Both the position numbers and the translations under genes were made by a program. This document shows, piece after piece, positions 16,599-23,777 of a DNA stretch of 53,508 nt. The DNA is from an uncultured Butyricicoccus sp. GTDB taxonomy: Bacteria; Bacillota; Clostridia; Oscillospirales; Butyricicoccaceae. The DNA is taken from contig CAJFUJ010000010.1 in assembly GCA_904420185.1 (NCBI GenBank), positions 1-53,508 of the forward strand, given 5' to 3'. Each line of letters begins with the position of its first letter. The stretch's first letter is position 1. The notes under the pieces were generated by a model. That model did not search any database, was not told the DNA's origin, and worked only from the letters and a program-made list of their open reading frames with translations.

Positions 16599-16607
16599 TG
16601 CTATAAT
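16599..16607 (+). promoter_or_regulatory. Extended -10 promoter of yqgF
   Basis: TG-C-TATAAT (16599-16607), with no clear -35. Start expected near 16614, about 30 nt before the yqgF start codon. Confidence 0.6.
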
Positions 16608-16645
16608 ATTGCGCAAACGACGGTTTATAAAAAAGGAGATGCATC

Positions 16646-17065
16646 ATGAACATCCTCGGCATTGACTATGGCGATGCGCGCACCGGCCTATCGGTTTCCG
16701 ACCCGACCGGGCTGCTGGCGGGGTCGCCCACGGTGATCAAAGAGCGGGTATACGACCGGCTGCTTGACCAGCTGTGCACCTTCATCGCGCAAAACCAAAT
16801 CGACGAGATCGTGCTCGGCTATCCCAAAAACATGGACGGCTCCATCGGTGAACGCGCCCAAAAGTGCCAGGAGCTAGCTTCCACCCTGCAAGCGCGCACC
16901 GGCTTGCCGGTGACGCTGTGGGACGAGCGGCGATCGACAGTTTCCGCCCACCAGATCCTGCACGCTTCAGGCAAAAAAATGAAAAAGCACCGCGAAACGG
17001 TGGATGCGGTCGCGGCCTCGCTGATCTTGCAAAGCTACCTGGATTTCAAGCGCAACCGGCCCTGA
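16646..17065 (+). CDS. yqgF: Holliday junction resolvase-like protein YqgF/RuvX (pre-16S rRNA nuclease)
   Basis: RNase H-fold nuclease, 139 aa, involved in maturing the 5' end of 16S rRNA and long proposed as a Holliday junction resolvase. Catalytic Asp in ILGIDYGDARTGLSVSD, Glu in EIVLGYPKNMDGSIGERA, and the C-terminal acidic motif WDERRSTVSA with VDAVAASLILQSYL. ATG at 16646 preceded by AAGGAG. Single gene between a divergent promoter and a bidirectional terminator. Confidence 0.95.
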   Translation: MNILGIDYGDARTGLSVSDPTGLLAGSPTVIKERVYDRLLDQLCTFIAQNQIDEIVLGYPKNMDGSIGERAQKCQELASTLQARTGLPVTLWDERRSTVSAHQILHASGKKMKKHRETVDAVAASLILQSYLDFKRNRP

Positions 17066-17072
17066 CCGCCGC

Positions 17073-17131
17073 AAAAAGCCGGCATCCTGTGCCGGGGGCA
17101 GAAGCGCCCCTTGCCAGGATGCCGGCCTTTA
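17073..17131. terminator. Bidirectional terminator between yqgF and hpf
   Basis: Perfect 12-bp arms GCCGGCATCCTG (17078-17089) and CAGGATGCCGGC (17115-17126) with an inner GGGGC/GCCCC pairing. CTTTATAT follows on the plus strand; five A (17073-17077) give T's on the minus strand. Serves the convergent yqgF and hpf genes. Confidence 0.8.
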
Positions 17132-17149
17132 TATCACGCGAAACCGCTT

Positions 17150-17674
17150 TTATTCGCTTTCGATCAGGCCATAGCCGCCTGCCGCGCGCTTGTAAATTAC
17201 CGCCGGGGTATCGCCGTTGTCGGCGTTCTTAAAGAAAAAGAACTGATGCCCCAACAGGTTCATCTGCAAAATGGCCTCGTCCACCGTCATATCCTGCACG
17301 GCGAAGCGTTTGTGGCGGATGACCTCGAAGCTTTCCTCTTCCAGCTCGCTGTTCTGGGCGGCCATCTTTTCAAAGGCGCCGCTGCGCAGGCGCTTTTCCA
17401 GGCGGGTCTTGTTCTTGCGGATCTGCCGTTCAATATGGTTAATCGCGCCGTCCACCGACGCAAACATATCCGAAGTGGTTTCCTCCGCGCGGACGATCAT
17501 GCCTTTGTTGTTGACCGTAATTTCCGCGGTCTGCCGGCCGCGCAGCTCGCTGAAGGTAATCGTAGAGGTTGCATCGGTCTGGAAATACCGATCGAGCTTC
17601 TCCACCTTTTTGATGGCATATGCGCGCAAATCATCCTCGATTTTTACTTTTCTTTCGACGATGGTGATCTTCAT
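17150..17674 (-). CDS. hpf: Ribosome hibernation promoting factor, long form
   Basis: Binds idle 70S ribosomes and dimerises them into 100S particles in stationary phase. 174 aa, the long form of Firmicutes. The N-terminal S30AE domain (KITIVERKVKIEDDLRAYAIKKVEKLDRYF) is followed by a linker and the dimerisation domain with VRHKRFAVQDMTVDEAILQMNLLGHQFFFF and AVIYKRAAGGYGLIE. ATG at 17674 has AAGGAG eight bases upstream. Single gene with its own promoter at 17745-17753. Confidence 0.97.
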   Translation of the reverse strand: MKITIVERKVKIEDDLRAYAIKKVEKLDRYFQTDATSTITFSELRGRQTAEITVNNKGMIVRAEETTSDMFASVDGAINHIERQIRKNKTRLEKRLRSGAFEKMAAQNSELEEESFEVIRHKRFAVQDMTVDEAILQMNLLGHQFFFFKNADNGDTPAVIYKRAAGGYGLIESE

Positions 17675-17744
17675 AACATCATCTCCTTGCAGGATCATTT
17701 TCCACCCAGGAACAGTGTCAATGTTGCCGGGCTTCGATATACAT

Positions 17745-17753
17745 AGTATACCA
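17745..17753 (-). promoter_or_regulatory. Extended -10 promoter of hpf
   Basis: Minus strand TGG-TATACT (-10 at 17745-17750). The -35 is poor. Lies about 70 bp before hpf. The rest of 17754-17902 is AT-rich, with nothing recognised. Confidence 0.5.
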
Positions 17754-17902
17754 CATCCCCCGCGTTCCCGCTTGCTTTCTAGTGTCCAAATTTGGCGATT
17801 ACATGAATTTAGCCTGCAATTTCTCTGTTTTTCTGGCCAATGCGCACAAGCACGCGATATTTTACCTGGTTTTTTCCCTTTTTATACCGAATCTTTGCCG
17901 TT

Positions 17903-18745
17903 TTATAGCGTTCCCTCGGCCCGCCGGGTCACATGGCAGCCGATGGACAGGGCGCACGGCAGGCTGGCGATGTGGGTCGGATAGGGCGCGATCGCGCACG
18001 AAAGCGCGGTCACCGTGCCGCCCAAGCCCTGCGGCCCCACGCCCGAAGCGTTGACTTTGTCCACAATTTCCCGCTCCATTTCAGCGTAAAAGGGGTCATC
18101 GTTCGGCTGTCCGGCCGGCCGCAGCAGCGCTTCCTTAGCCAGTTCGCACGCCTTGTCGGCCGTACCGCCCAGGCCCACGCCCACAATCACCGGCGGGCAG
18201 GGGTTGGACCCCGCCTTGACCACGGTCTCGGCAATCCAGTCCACAATGGCCTGCTTGCTCGCCGCCGGGGTGAACATTTTCAGCGCACTCATATTCTCGC
18301 TGCCGCCCCCCTTGGGCGCCACGATGATGCGCACCTGTTCGCCGGGCACGATGCGGGTGTGCAACATGGCCGGGGTATTGTCATCGGTGTTGACCCGGCG
18401 CAACGGGTCGCCCACGATCGATTTGCGCAGGTATCCGTTTTCGTAGCCGCGGCGCACCCCTTCGTTGACCGCGTCCTCAAACGGGCCGCCGGTCAGGTGG
18501 ACGTCCTGCCCGATCTCGGCAAACACCACGGCAAAGCCGGTATCCTGGCAGATGGGCAAATCGTTGTTCGCGGCCAGGTCACAGTTGCGCAGCATTTCAT
18601 CAAAGATTTCCTGCCCCAGCGGCGAGCGTTCCTCAGCGCGACCGCGGACAAAGGCGTCGCGCACATCGCACGGCAGGCGGTAGTTGGCCTGCATACACAG
18701 CTGCTCGACCAGGTCGGTGATCTGGCTTACATCAATCGTTCGCAT
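17903..18745 (-). CDS. Fumarate hydratase class I, alpha subunit (lone)
   Basis: Iron-sulfur lyase subunit of the FumA/TtdA family, 280 aa, interconverting fumarate and malate or acting on a related diacid. Cysteines for the [4Fe-4S] cluster are visible in MLRNCDLAANNDLPICQDTG and in SNPCPPVIVGVGLGGTADKA. GGGSENMSALKMFTPA and GLGGTVTALSCAIAPYPTHIASLP are also typical. ATG at 18745 with AGGAGG seven bases upstream. In two-subunit class I enzymes a beta gene normally follows; here the next gene downstream is hpf, 229 bp away, and no beta subunit is present in the window. It overlaps the preceding amidohydrolase gene by 14 bp. The substrate therefore remains open. Confidence 0.88.
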   Translation of the reverse strand: MRTIDVSQITDLVEQLCMQANYRLPCDVRDAFVRGRAEERSPLGQEIFDEMLRNCDLAANNDLPICQDTGFAVVFAEIGQDVHLTGGPFEDAVNEGVRRGYENGYLRKSIVGDPLRRVNTDDNTPAMLHTRIVPGEQVRIIVAPKGGGSENMSALKMFTPAASKQAIVDWIAETVVKAGSNPCPPVIVGVGLGGTADKACELAKEALLRPAGQPNDDPFYAEMEREIVDKVNASGVGPQGLGGTVTALSCAIAPYPTHIASLPCALSIGCHVTRRAEGTL

Positions 18746-19919
18746 CGTTGTTCCTCCTATATGCGATTTGTCCGGCGCAAAGGACCAGTTGCGCCCGGCT
18801 GCGGAAATCAAACGGATGTCCACTCCACACCACCAGATCGGCATCCAGGCCGGGGGTCAGGGCGCCAGTCCGGCCGCCCAGCCCAGCAATTTTAGCCGCA
18901 TCGCAGGTGATGGCGCGCAGTGCTTGGTGTTCATCCATGCCGGCCTGCACGGCGACTGCTGCGGCCAGCCGCAAAAATTTCACTGGGATTTCCGGGTGAT
19001 CGGTCGTGATGGCCACCGGTACTCCGGCCTTGGCCAGCAGCCCGGGTGAGGTCTCGGTCAAATTGCGCAGCTCGGGTTTGGATCGGTCGGTCAAAAAAGG
19101 CCCGCTGATCACCGGAACCCCCTCTTGGGCCAGCAAGTCGGCAACCAGGTGCCCTTCTGTGCCGTGTACCAGCACCGGTTTTACATCAAATTCCCGGCAG
19201 ATGCGCAGTGCGGTGAATAGATCGTCGGCACGGTGGGCGTGGATATGCGCCGGCAGTTCACCGCAGACCACTGGTTCGAGCGCTTCCAGCTTGGCGTCAA
19301 AGTCGGGCTCGTCCTCATCATGCTGCTGCGCACGCTGTTTGCGCGCATGGTACTCCTGCGCTTTGCGCAGGTTCTCCCGGATGAGGGCAGCAGTTGCCAT
19401 ACGGGTGACCGGGGTTTGCTCCTTGTCGTGATAGACGCTCTTAGGATTTTCGCCGAGCGCGAATTTCATCCCTGCCGGCGCTTTGAGCAGCATATCGTCG
19501 ATCCGGCGGCCAAAGGTGCGCACCACAGCGATCTGACCGCCGATGGGGTTGGCGCTGCCCGGGCTGACGGCCACAGCGGTCACCCCTGCGGCAACCGCCT
19601 CCTGAAAGGCGCGCTCCATCGGATTGACGCCGTCGATGGCCCGCAGTTGCGGCGTGACCGGGTCGGTATCCTCGTTGCCGTCCGCCCCTTCAAAGCCGAG
19701 CGAATCCTCATACAACCCCAGGTGGGAATGTGCATCGATCAGGCCGGGTGTTACATAGCCGCCCTGCGCATCGATTTGGTGCACTCCCTCCAGCCTTGGC
19801 AGCTGCTCCATTGGGCCGACTGCCTGGATTTTATCGTCCTGTGTGAGCACAAACCCATTTTCGATTGCCGCGCCCACCATGGGCAGGATATAGGCGTTTT
19901 GGATACAAAATATTGACAT
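18732..19919 (-). CDS. Amidohydrolase-family protein (imidazolonepropionase-like)
   Basis: Metal-dependent hydrolase, 395 aa. Typical beginning with a small beta domain (MSIFCIQNAYILPM, DDKIQAVGPMEQLP), then YVTPGLIDAHSHLGLYEDS with the HxH metal motif. Further His are in HIHAHRADDLFTAL and LVHGTEGHL, the Asp in AITTDHPEIPV, and the closing domain is GLDADLVVWSGHPFD. This form matches amidohydrolases annotated as imidazolonepropionase-like; no histidine-degradation genes adjoin, so the substrate is unknown. ATG at 19919 has AAAGGA nine bases upstream. It is translationally coupled (14-bp overlap) to the fumarase alpha gene. A strong promoter on the opposite strand starts 33 bp upstream of its start codon. 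Confidence 0.87.
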   Translation of the reverse strand: MSIFCIQNAYILPMVGAAIENGFVLTQDDKIQAVGPMEQLPRLEGVHQIDAQGGYVTPGLIDAHSHLGLYEDSLGFEGADGNEDTDPVTPQLRAIDGVNPMERAFQEAVAAGVTAVAVSPGSANPIGGQIAVVRTFGRRIDDMLLKAPAGMKFALGENPKSVYHDKEQTPVTRMATAALIRENLRKAQEYHARKQRAQQHDEDEPDFDAKLEALEPVVCGELPAHIHAHRADDLFTALRICREFDVKPVLVHGTEGHLVADLLAQEGVPVISGPFLTDRSKPELRNLTETSPGLLAKAGVPVAITTDHPEIPVKFLRLAAAVAVQAGMDEHQALRAITCDAAKIAGLGGRTGALTPGLDADLVVWSGHPFDFRSRAQLVLCAGQIAYRRNNDAND

Positions 19920-19951
19920 GAATTTTTTTCCTTTAACTTTTCGTTTGGGGA

Positions 19952-19980
19952 TTGACATTTGTTGGAATACATGATATGAT
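19952..19980 (+). promoter_or_regulatory. Sigma-A promoter of the candidate small RNA
   Basis: Plus strand: perfect TTGACA (19952-19957), 17-bp spacer, TATGAT (19975-19980). No plus-strand gene follows; instead a hairpin-flanked stretch with a terminator begins seven bases downstream. Confidence 0.75.
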
Positions 19981-19985
19981 AACCA

Positions 19986-20077
19986 TGGTGATCGAAAGGT
20001 CACCATGCACCGTTCATATCTTTATCCCCACAATCCTATCTTGGCGCCCACCGGCAACGGCGGGCGCACTTTTTTTC
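19986..20077 (+). ncRNA. Candidate small RNA (~92 nt)
   Basis: Downstream of a near-consensus promoter the predicted transcript folds at its 5' end: GGTGA/TCACC within a perfect 8-bp inverted repeat (19984-19991 and 20000-20007). It has a ~35-nt single-stranded C/U-rich middle (20008-20043) and ends in a textbook intrinsic terminator: GCGCCC (20044-20049), inner CCG-GCAA-CGG with a GNRA loop, GGGCGC (20062-20067), then seven T (20070-20076). An open frame from the ATG at 20005 runs through the terminator without stopping, so it is unlikely to be translated. No known RNA family was recognised. It lies antisense to the likely leader of the amidohydrolase gene and to the 3' flank of yabR. The inverted repeat could instead be an operator. 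Confidence 0.65.
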
Positions 20078-20090
20078 TTATGCTTGGCCA

Positions 20091-20118
20091 TAGAAAAACC
20101 GGGACAAATGCCCCGGTT
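20091..20118 (-). terminator. Terminator of the yabP-yabQ-divIC-yabR operon
   Basis: AACCGGG (20097-20103) pairs with CCCGGTT (20112-20118); on the minus strand TTTTTC follows. Positioned 29 bp after the yabR-type gene. Confidence 0.7.
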
Positions 20119-20146
20119 GCAGGACATTGGTCCCGATTGCGCGCGC

Positions 20147-20581
20147 TCAGCGGCGGCGGCGGGAGCCGCTTTTGCGGTCGTTGTTGTGTTTAATATCGGC
20201 CATGCGGCTCTCACTGTCGGCCATGAACAGCTTGAGCTTGTCTTCAAATGTCATAGTCGCCGGATCGCGCGGTTGCGCGGGGCGCGGCGCGCTGCGCGGG
20301 CGGGGGGCGCGGCGCTGCGGCTGGCCTTGCGCAGCCTCCTCCTGCGGCTGCTGCGCCTTCTTGATGGACAGGTTGATTCGTCCGGCTTGGTCGATGCCGA
20401 TGACTTTGACCTTGACCATCTGCCCTTCGGTGAGAAAGTCCTTGATATCGTTTACAAAGGAGCTGGCAACCTCCGAGATATGTACCATGCCCGATTTGCC
20501 CTCCGGCAATGCGACAAATGCGCCGAACTTGGTGATGCCGGTCACCTTACCTTCAAAAATTGCTCCAACAGCGAGATCCAT
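20147..20581 (-). CDS. yabR: S1-domain RNA-binding protein (YabR-like)
   Basis: 144-aa protein. Residues 1-~72 are an S1 RNA-binding domain: VGAIFEGKVTGITKFGAFVALPEGKSGMVHISEVASSFV and GQMVKVKVIGIDQAGRINLSIKKA. The remainder is a basic, Pro/Arg/Gln-rich disordered tail ending RKSGSRRRR. ATG at 20581; the upstream site (GGAGG 14 bases away, AAGGGG adjacent) is poorly spaced, but no better start exists. It occupies the yabR place after divIC, as in Bacillus. Its exact role is unknown. Confidence 0.9.
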   Translation of the reverse strand: MDLAVGAIFEGKVTGITKFGAFVALPEGKSGMVHISEVASSFVNDIKDFLTEGQMVKVKVIGIDQAGRINLSIKKAQQPQEEAAQGQPQRRAPRPRSAPRPAQPRDPATMTFEDKLKLFMADSESRMADIKHNNDRKSGSRRRR

Positions 20582-20661
20582 ACCCCTTGTTTTTTCCTCC
20601 GTCTGATTTTGTGGCGCGAAGCCCATGTTTTGGCCTGCCTGCGGCGGGTGCCGCCTGCCGG

Positions 20662-20946
20662 TTATTGCTGGTTGGAAGCATTCCGGAACACGCGCTCATT
20701 GGGCATGACATAGCCATGTTCCCGCGCAATGGACGCGATATATTCGTCGGAAACGCCATTTTCAACCTGATCCCGGAGCGCATCGTTGACAGCCTGCTGT
20801 TCTTCGAATTGTGCGTTGAGTTCGTCCAGCTTGGCCTGCCGGTCGCGGATCTGCGATTGCAAATGGATGAGCGACACGGCGAAGAATACCGCCAAGCAGG
20901 CAATCCCGATTCGGATTGCGCGCGGTGTGCGCAGTCTTCTTTTCAA
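20662..20946 (-). CDS. divIC: Septum formation initiator DivIC/FtsB family
   Basis: Bitopic division protein, 94 aa. Short basic cytoplasmic N-terminus (MKRRLRTPRA), one transmembrane helix (IRIGIACLAVFFAVSLI), an extracellular coiled coil (QSQIRDRQAKLDELNAQFEEQQAVNDALRDQ) and the conserved end SDEYIASIAREHGYVMPNERVF. The start is set by the ribosome site: GGGAGG is eight bases before TTG at 20946, while the GTG three codons upstream directly abuts it. Neighbours yabQ and yabR confirm the identity. Confidence 0.92.
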   Translation of the reverse strand: MKRRLRTPRAIRIGIACLAVFFAVSLIHLQSQIRDRQAKLDELNAQFEEQQAVNDALRDQVENGVSDEYIASIAREHGYVMPNERVFRNASNQQ

Positions 20947-20995
20947 AATCGCCACCTCCCAGCAATCTGCGGCTCAAGATCAATACGGTTTTATT

Positions 20996-21448
20996 TTAAC
21001 GCGAACGCCGGAAAAAGGGAAGCATTTTTTTTGTTTTTTTCAGATTTTGTACAAACTGCTCGGCCCTATCAAAAAACTGCGCCGCCAGGCAGGCGGTACG
21101 CCTGCCCAGCCGCACCGGCAAGATGCAAGCCCACACAAGCACACCCACGATCGCCTGAAACAGCGGCAGCAGCGCCTGGGAAAAACACAAAAAATACAGG
21201 CCGAACCCCAGCCCGAACCCCAGCAACACATAGCTGCGCGCCTGGGCGGCCGCGTCGGTCACCGAAAAATAGAACAGCCATCCCAGCACCACCAGCCAAA
21301 ACAAACCATCCAGCAGCGCGGTGCCCAGCCCGCCCAGGTGCAGCCGCCGCCGCAAGGCGCGGCACAGGTCATAGCACACCCCGCCCGCCGCGCCGGCCAG
21401 CACGGCTTCCAAAAAAACCAGGGTCTGTTCGCCCAAGGTAAAGGTCAT
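20996..21448 (-). CDS. yabQ: Spore cortex biosynthesis protein YabQ
   Basis: Membrane protein needed for spore cortex formation in Bacillus. 150 aa with about four hydrophobic segments (QTLVFLEAVLAGAAGGVCYDL; LLDGLFWLVVLGWLFYFSV; SYVLLGFGLGFGLYFLCFS; PLFQAIVGVLVWACILPV) and a basic tail. YabQ features such as the early GAAGGVCYDLCRALRR and the mid-protein DGLFWLV are present. It lies 11 bp after yabP and upstream of divIC. Confidence 0.92.
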   Translation of the reverse strand: MTFTLGEQTLVFLEAVLAGAAGGVCYDLCRALRRRLHLGGLGTALLDGLFWLVVLGWLFYFSVTDAAAQARSYVLLGFGLGFGLYFLCFSQALLPLFQAIVGVLVWACILPVRLGRRTACLAAQFFDRAEQFVQNLKKTKKMLPFFRRSR

Positions 21449-21459
21449 AGGTCACCGCC

Positions 21460-21744
21460 TCAGCCGAAAAACCGCGCCAAAATCCCGCCGCGCGTCATCA
21501 TATTCTCATCGTACTCCATCGCGCGCACCTCGCCCGACAAGGTCAGTTCGCCGTTTTCCAGGCTCAGCCGCTCGACGTGCAGCCCCTCACCCTTGACCGC
21601 CAGCATCCCCCGCGTGGTTTCCAGCGTGACCTGCGCCTCGTCGAACCCGGTCACGTCCACCACCCCGGTCAGCCGCAATTTGCCCTGCCCGTCGAGCGAA
21701 AGGGTGTGCGTCCCGGCTGTGCGCAGCTTTTCCTCATTGGTCAT
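21460..21744 (-). CDS. yabP: Sporulation protein YabP
   Basis: 94-aa YabP/YqfC-family protein, required in Bacillus for cortex assembly. Beta-rich: HTLSLDGQGKLRLTGVVDVTGFDEAQVTLET, MLAVKGEGLHVERLSLENGELTLSGEVRAMEYDE, and the basic end GGILARFFG. ATG at 21744 has GGGAGGG upstream. First gene of the yabP-yabQ-divIC-yabR run. The partner block (rqcP, HU, mazG, flippase) lies beyond an AT-rich insertion. Confidence 0.93.
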   Translation of the reverse strand: MTNEEKLRTAGTHTLSLDGQGKLRLTGVVDVTGFDEAQVTLETTRGMLAVKGEGLHVERLSLENGELTLSGEVRAMEYDENMMTRGGILARFFG

Positions 21745-22109
21745 TTTTGTGCCCTCCCTTCCCCGGGGCGTATAGCCCCTGCCTGCTCTATCCCTATGCG
21801 CCCCGCCCCCCAAACATGCCCCTTCTCTCTCCTCCCTTCCATATCGCCCAGCTTTGGAAGGAGTTTCTTTGCAAATCCACCTTTTCCCTGGCAAATCACG
21901 CGGTTTTCCAGCAAAAATGTTCAAGATTTTCAATCTTCAAAAAATCGTTCGTCAAATACCACAAAATCACGCAAACCTACTTGCGTCTTTTCATACAAGC
22001 TGATACAGTAAGGGCGACGAGATGGAATGCCTTTCTTGAAAAAAGGAGGAATGCTTGTGTAAAATTTTAGTTTTCATCTATGCCTGACTATTGTAAGGAA
22101 GGAGTGAAA
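21745..22109. other. Intergenic region between yabP and the AT-rich insertion
   Basis: 365 bp without a firm gene. GC content falls sharply from about 21850 onward. A weak promoter for the plus-strand pair may be TTGCGT (21981-21986), 17 bp, TACAGT (22004-22009). At ~22045 a perfect AAGGAGG precedes a three-codon frame ATG-CTT-GTG-TAA, possibly a remnant of a lost gene start. No clear promoter for yabP was found. Confidence 0.4.
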
Positions 22110-22781
22110 ATGATCATGAAGAAAAAATTAATATCATTGGTAGTTTGCATGGGCTTTATATGCTCTTTCTCCGCAAATGCTGTTTCGTTTCAAATGATCG
22201 ATGAATCTTCTTTTCCCAAGGAGCAAACTGGGGCACAATTTGAAGTTAGCGGTGAGGATACATTTGAAAGCGGGACATATGTAGGCGAAACTTATAAGCT
22301 GAATTCTCCCCAGCCGTATCGTGCGATAAGCTTTCCCAATTATGGGACCATCTTGTGGCAAACTTCATGGAACGATAGCGGCGCAACTGTAATTGATCGA
22401 TTAGTACATCAGTACGGCACAAATTATAGCCATCAATTCGTTCGTTATATTACAAATGTTTGGCAGAAAACTAGTCAATATCAACCACAATTTAATACAA
22501 CTATATCATGGACTACCGGTTCTACTCTTGAATATCAATTTCACGCCAGAGCCTGCCTCGAACTTGGGCTCAGCCAAACGGCTTCCTTTTCTGTTGGTGT
22601 TGGCACAACTATTCCTGCAAATCCGTCTAAATATAGCAAATTAGGCCTTTCCTCAGATTTTGTTGGTGAAAATTTCTATCGTGAAATTCTGCACAATGGG
22701 GTACGTACATCAATCCAATATGATTCCTTCAAAGCACCTGTACCAGGACAACAATATTTAGATGTCATTTATCAAGGATGA
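22110..22781 (+). CDS. Exported protein of unknown function (AT-rich insertion, gene 1)
   Basis: 223 aa, not recognised. A signal peptide is clear: MIMKKKLISLVVCMGFICSF with likely cleavage after SANA (~residue 24). The mature part has no transmembrane segment and is rich in Ser, Thr, Tyr, Gln and aromatic residues, with predicted beta character (TILWQTSWNDSG, NTTISWTTGSTLEYQFHARA, TASFSVGVGTTIPA). ATG at 22110 has AAGGAAGGAG five bases upstream; a second ATG is two codons later. Base composition and codon use (many A/T third positions) differ strikingly from the neighbours, which points to horizontal acquisition. It overlaps the following lipoprotein gene by 4 bp, so the two are probably coupled. 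Confidence 0.85.
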   Translation: MIMKKKLISLVVCMGFICSFSANAVSFQMIDESSFPKEQTGAQFEVSGEDTFESGTYVGETYKLNSPQPYRAISFPNYGTILWQTSWNDSGATVIDRLVHQYGTNYSHQFVRYITNVWQKTSQYQPQFNTTISWTTGSTLEYQFHARACLELGLSQTASFSVGVGTTIPANPSKYSKLGLSSDFVGENFYREILHNGVRTSIQYDSFKAPVPGQQYLDVIYQG

Positions 22782-23608
22782 GTCCAATGCTAAAAAAACT
22801 TTGTCTACTTAATTGTCTGCTAGGTTGCATTCTATTTTCATCAAGCTGTACTGCGCAAAATGATTCTTCCAGTCAGATAAAGGAAGCTTTTTTCGCTTGG
22901 ACAGAGGGGTATATCGCTCTTGCACAAGGTGAATCTTGGACTTTTTGTCTTTCCTATTATTTCCCTGAGTTTCTTTATGACCATGCCTTTGAGGAAGCTA
23001 TATCTGTAGAACTGCAATCTGATTCTGACATATCTGTAGTCATGGTTGAACAATTTCATCGTAGTGATTCGGCTATGCCTGCACAACAAAATGGTATTGC
23101 TTTCAAAGGACTTTATTTAACCGTTTCTGCTACCCAACAAGGTCAAATGATCTGTAACGCTTTGCTTTTGCATCAACCGGATGGTAGTATAGTGCGCCGT
23201 TCCTTTGGAGAAATCACGTTTGATGTAGGGCCAGCCGAGCCAGACACTCCTGCATTTGACACTTGGTCTGGCCCTGCTATAGCCAGTTCTCCAGAGTCAT
23301 TTGCATATGCTTGGGGCCAAAAGAATGTAAATGCACAGATGTTAAGCATTCAATATGGCAACAACCAGTTCATCACAGACCCTTCGCAACTCTATGATGC
23401 TATGGCTGTCCCGCAAGGGCTCCCTGTATCAGCTACTTTTTTGCTGGACTCCTATCAAGCACCGCTAGTTTATATCAAGGCCAAAATTACGGTACAAACC
23501 CCTATGGGTACACACATAGAGTATGCGAAAGGGTGTTATTGTGGTTCGGATTTTGATGCAAATGATATTGCATTATCACTTGCACAAAATGGCGCAACAA
23601 ATTCCTGA
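22778..23608 (+). CDS. Lipoprotein of unknown function (AT-rich insertion, gene 2)
   Basis: 276 aa, family not recognised. N-terminal signal with a lipobox: KKLCLLNCLLGCILFSSSC, the Cys at about residue 24 being the probable lipid anchor. The mature part contains no obvious enzyme motif: YIALAQGESWTFCLSYYFPE, GLYLTVSATQQGQMICNALL and a second half (about 160-276) with IASSPESFAYAWGQKNVNAQ and IKAKITVQTPMGTHIEYA. The start ATG overlaps the stop of gene 1 (ATGA). Same AT-rich composition. The pair is likely displayed on or released from the cell surface; no transporter, toxin or immunity motif was found. Confidence 0.85.
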   Translation: MSPMLKKLCLLNCLLGCILFSSSCTAQNDSSSQIKEAFFAWTEGYIALAQGESWTFCLSYYFPEFLYDHAFEEAISVELQSDSDISVVMVEQFHRSDSAMPAQQNGIAFKGLYLTVSATQQGQMICNALLLHQPDGSIVRRSFGEITFDVGPAEPDTPAFDTWSGPAIASSPESFAYAWGQKNVNAQMLSIQYGNNQFITDPSQLYDAMAVPQGLPVSATFLLDSYQAPLVYIKAKITVQTPMGTHIEYAKGCYCGSDFDANDIALSLAQNGATNS

Positions 23609-23777
23609 ATGAGCTTGTTCCATCTGAGCAGCCCACAATATGAAGAAGCCTTCGCCCGCCTGCTCGATTTAGCCGAGCGGGTGCGGCAGCGAACCCAAGT
23701 CTCCGCCCGAACAGCGGGGGCTTTTTTTTGCAAACAAAAAGGGCAGAAAGCGCGCATAGGACGCTTCTGCCCATGGT
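23609..23777 (+). terminator. Terminator region after the AT-rich pair
   Basis: Composition returns to GC-rich from ~23640. A CCCG-AACAG-CGGG hairpin (~23707-23722) is followed by eight T (23724-23731), a plausible plus-strand terminator for the inserted pair. A CCCGC...CTCG/CGAG...GCGGG structure lies upstream at ~23655-23684. No gene was accepted here. Confidence 0.5.

Noticed and set aside
20005-20193. Plus-strand frame of ~62 codons starting in the candidate small RNA
   Set aside because: It reads through the terminator into the 3' end of yabR antisense and encodes low-complexity sequence, though AAAGG does precede the ATG.
23650-23725. tRNA-like fold between the inserted pair and rqcP
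   Set aside because: GAACCC and paired GC stretches suggest one at first glance, but no acceptor stem, anticodon arm or CCA end can be assembled.
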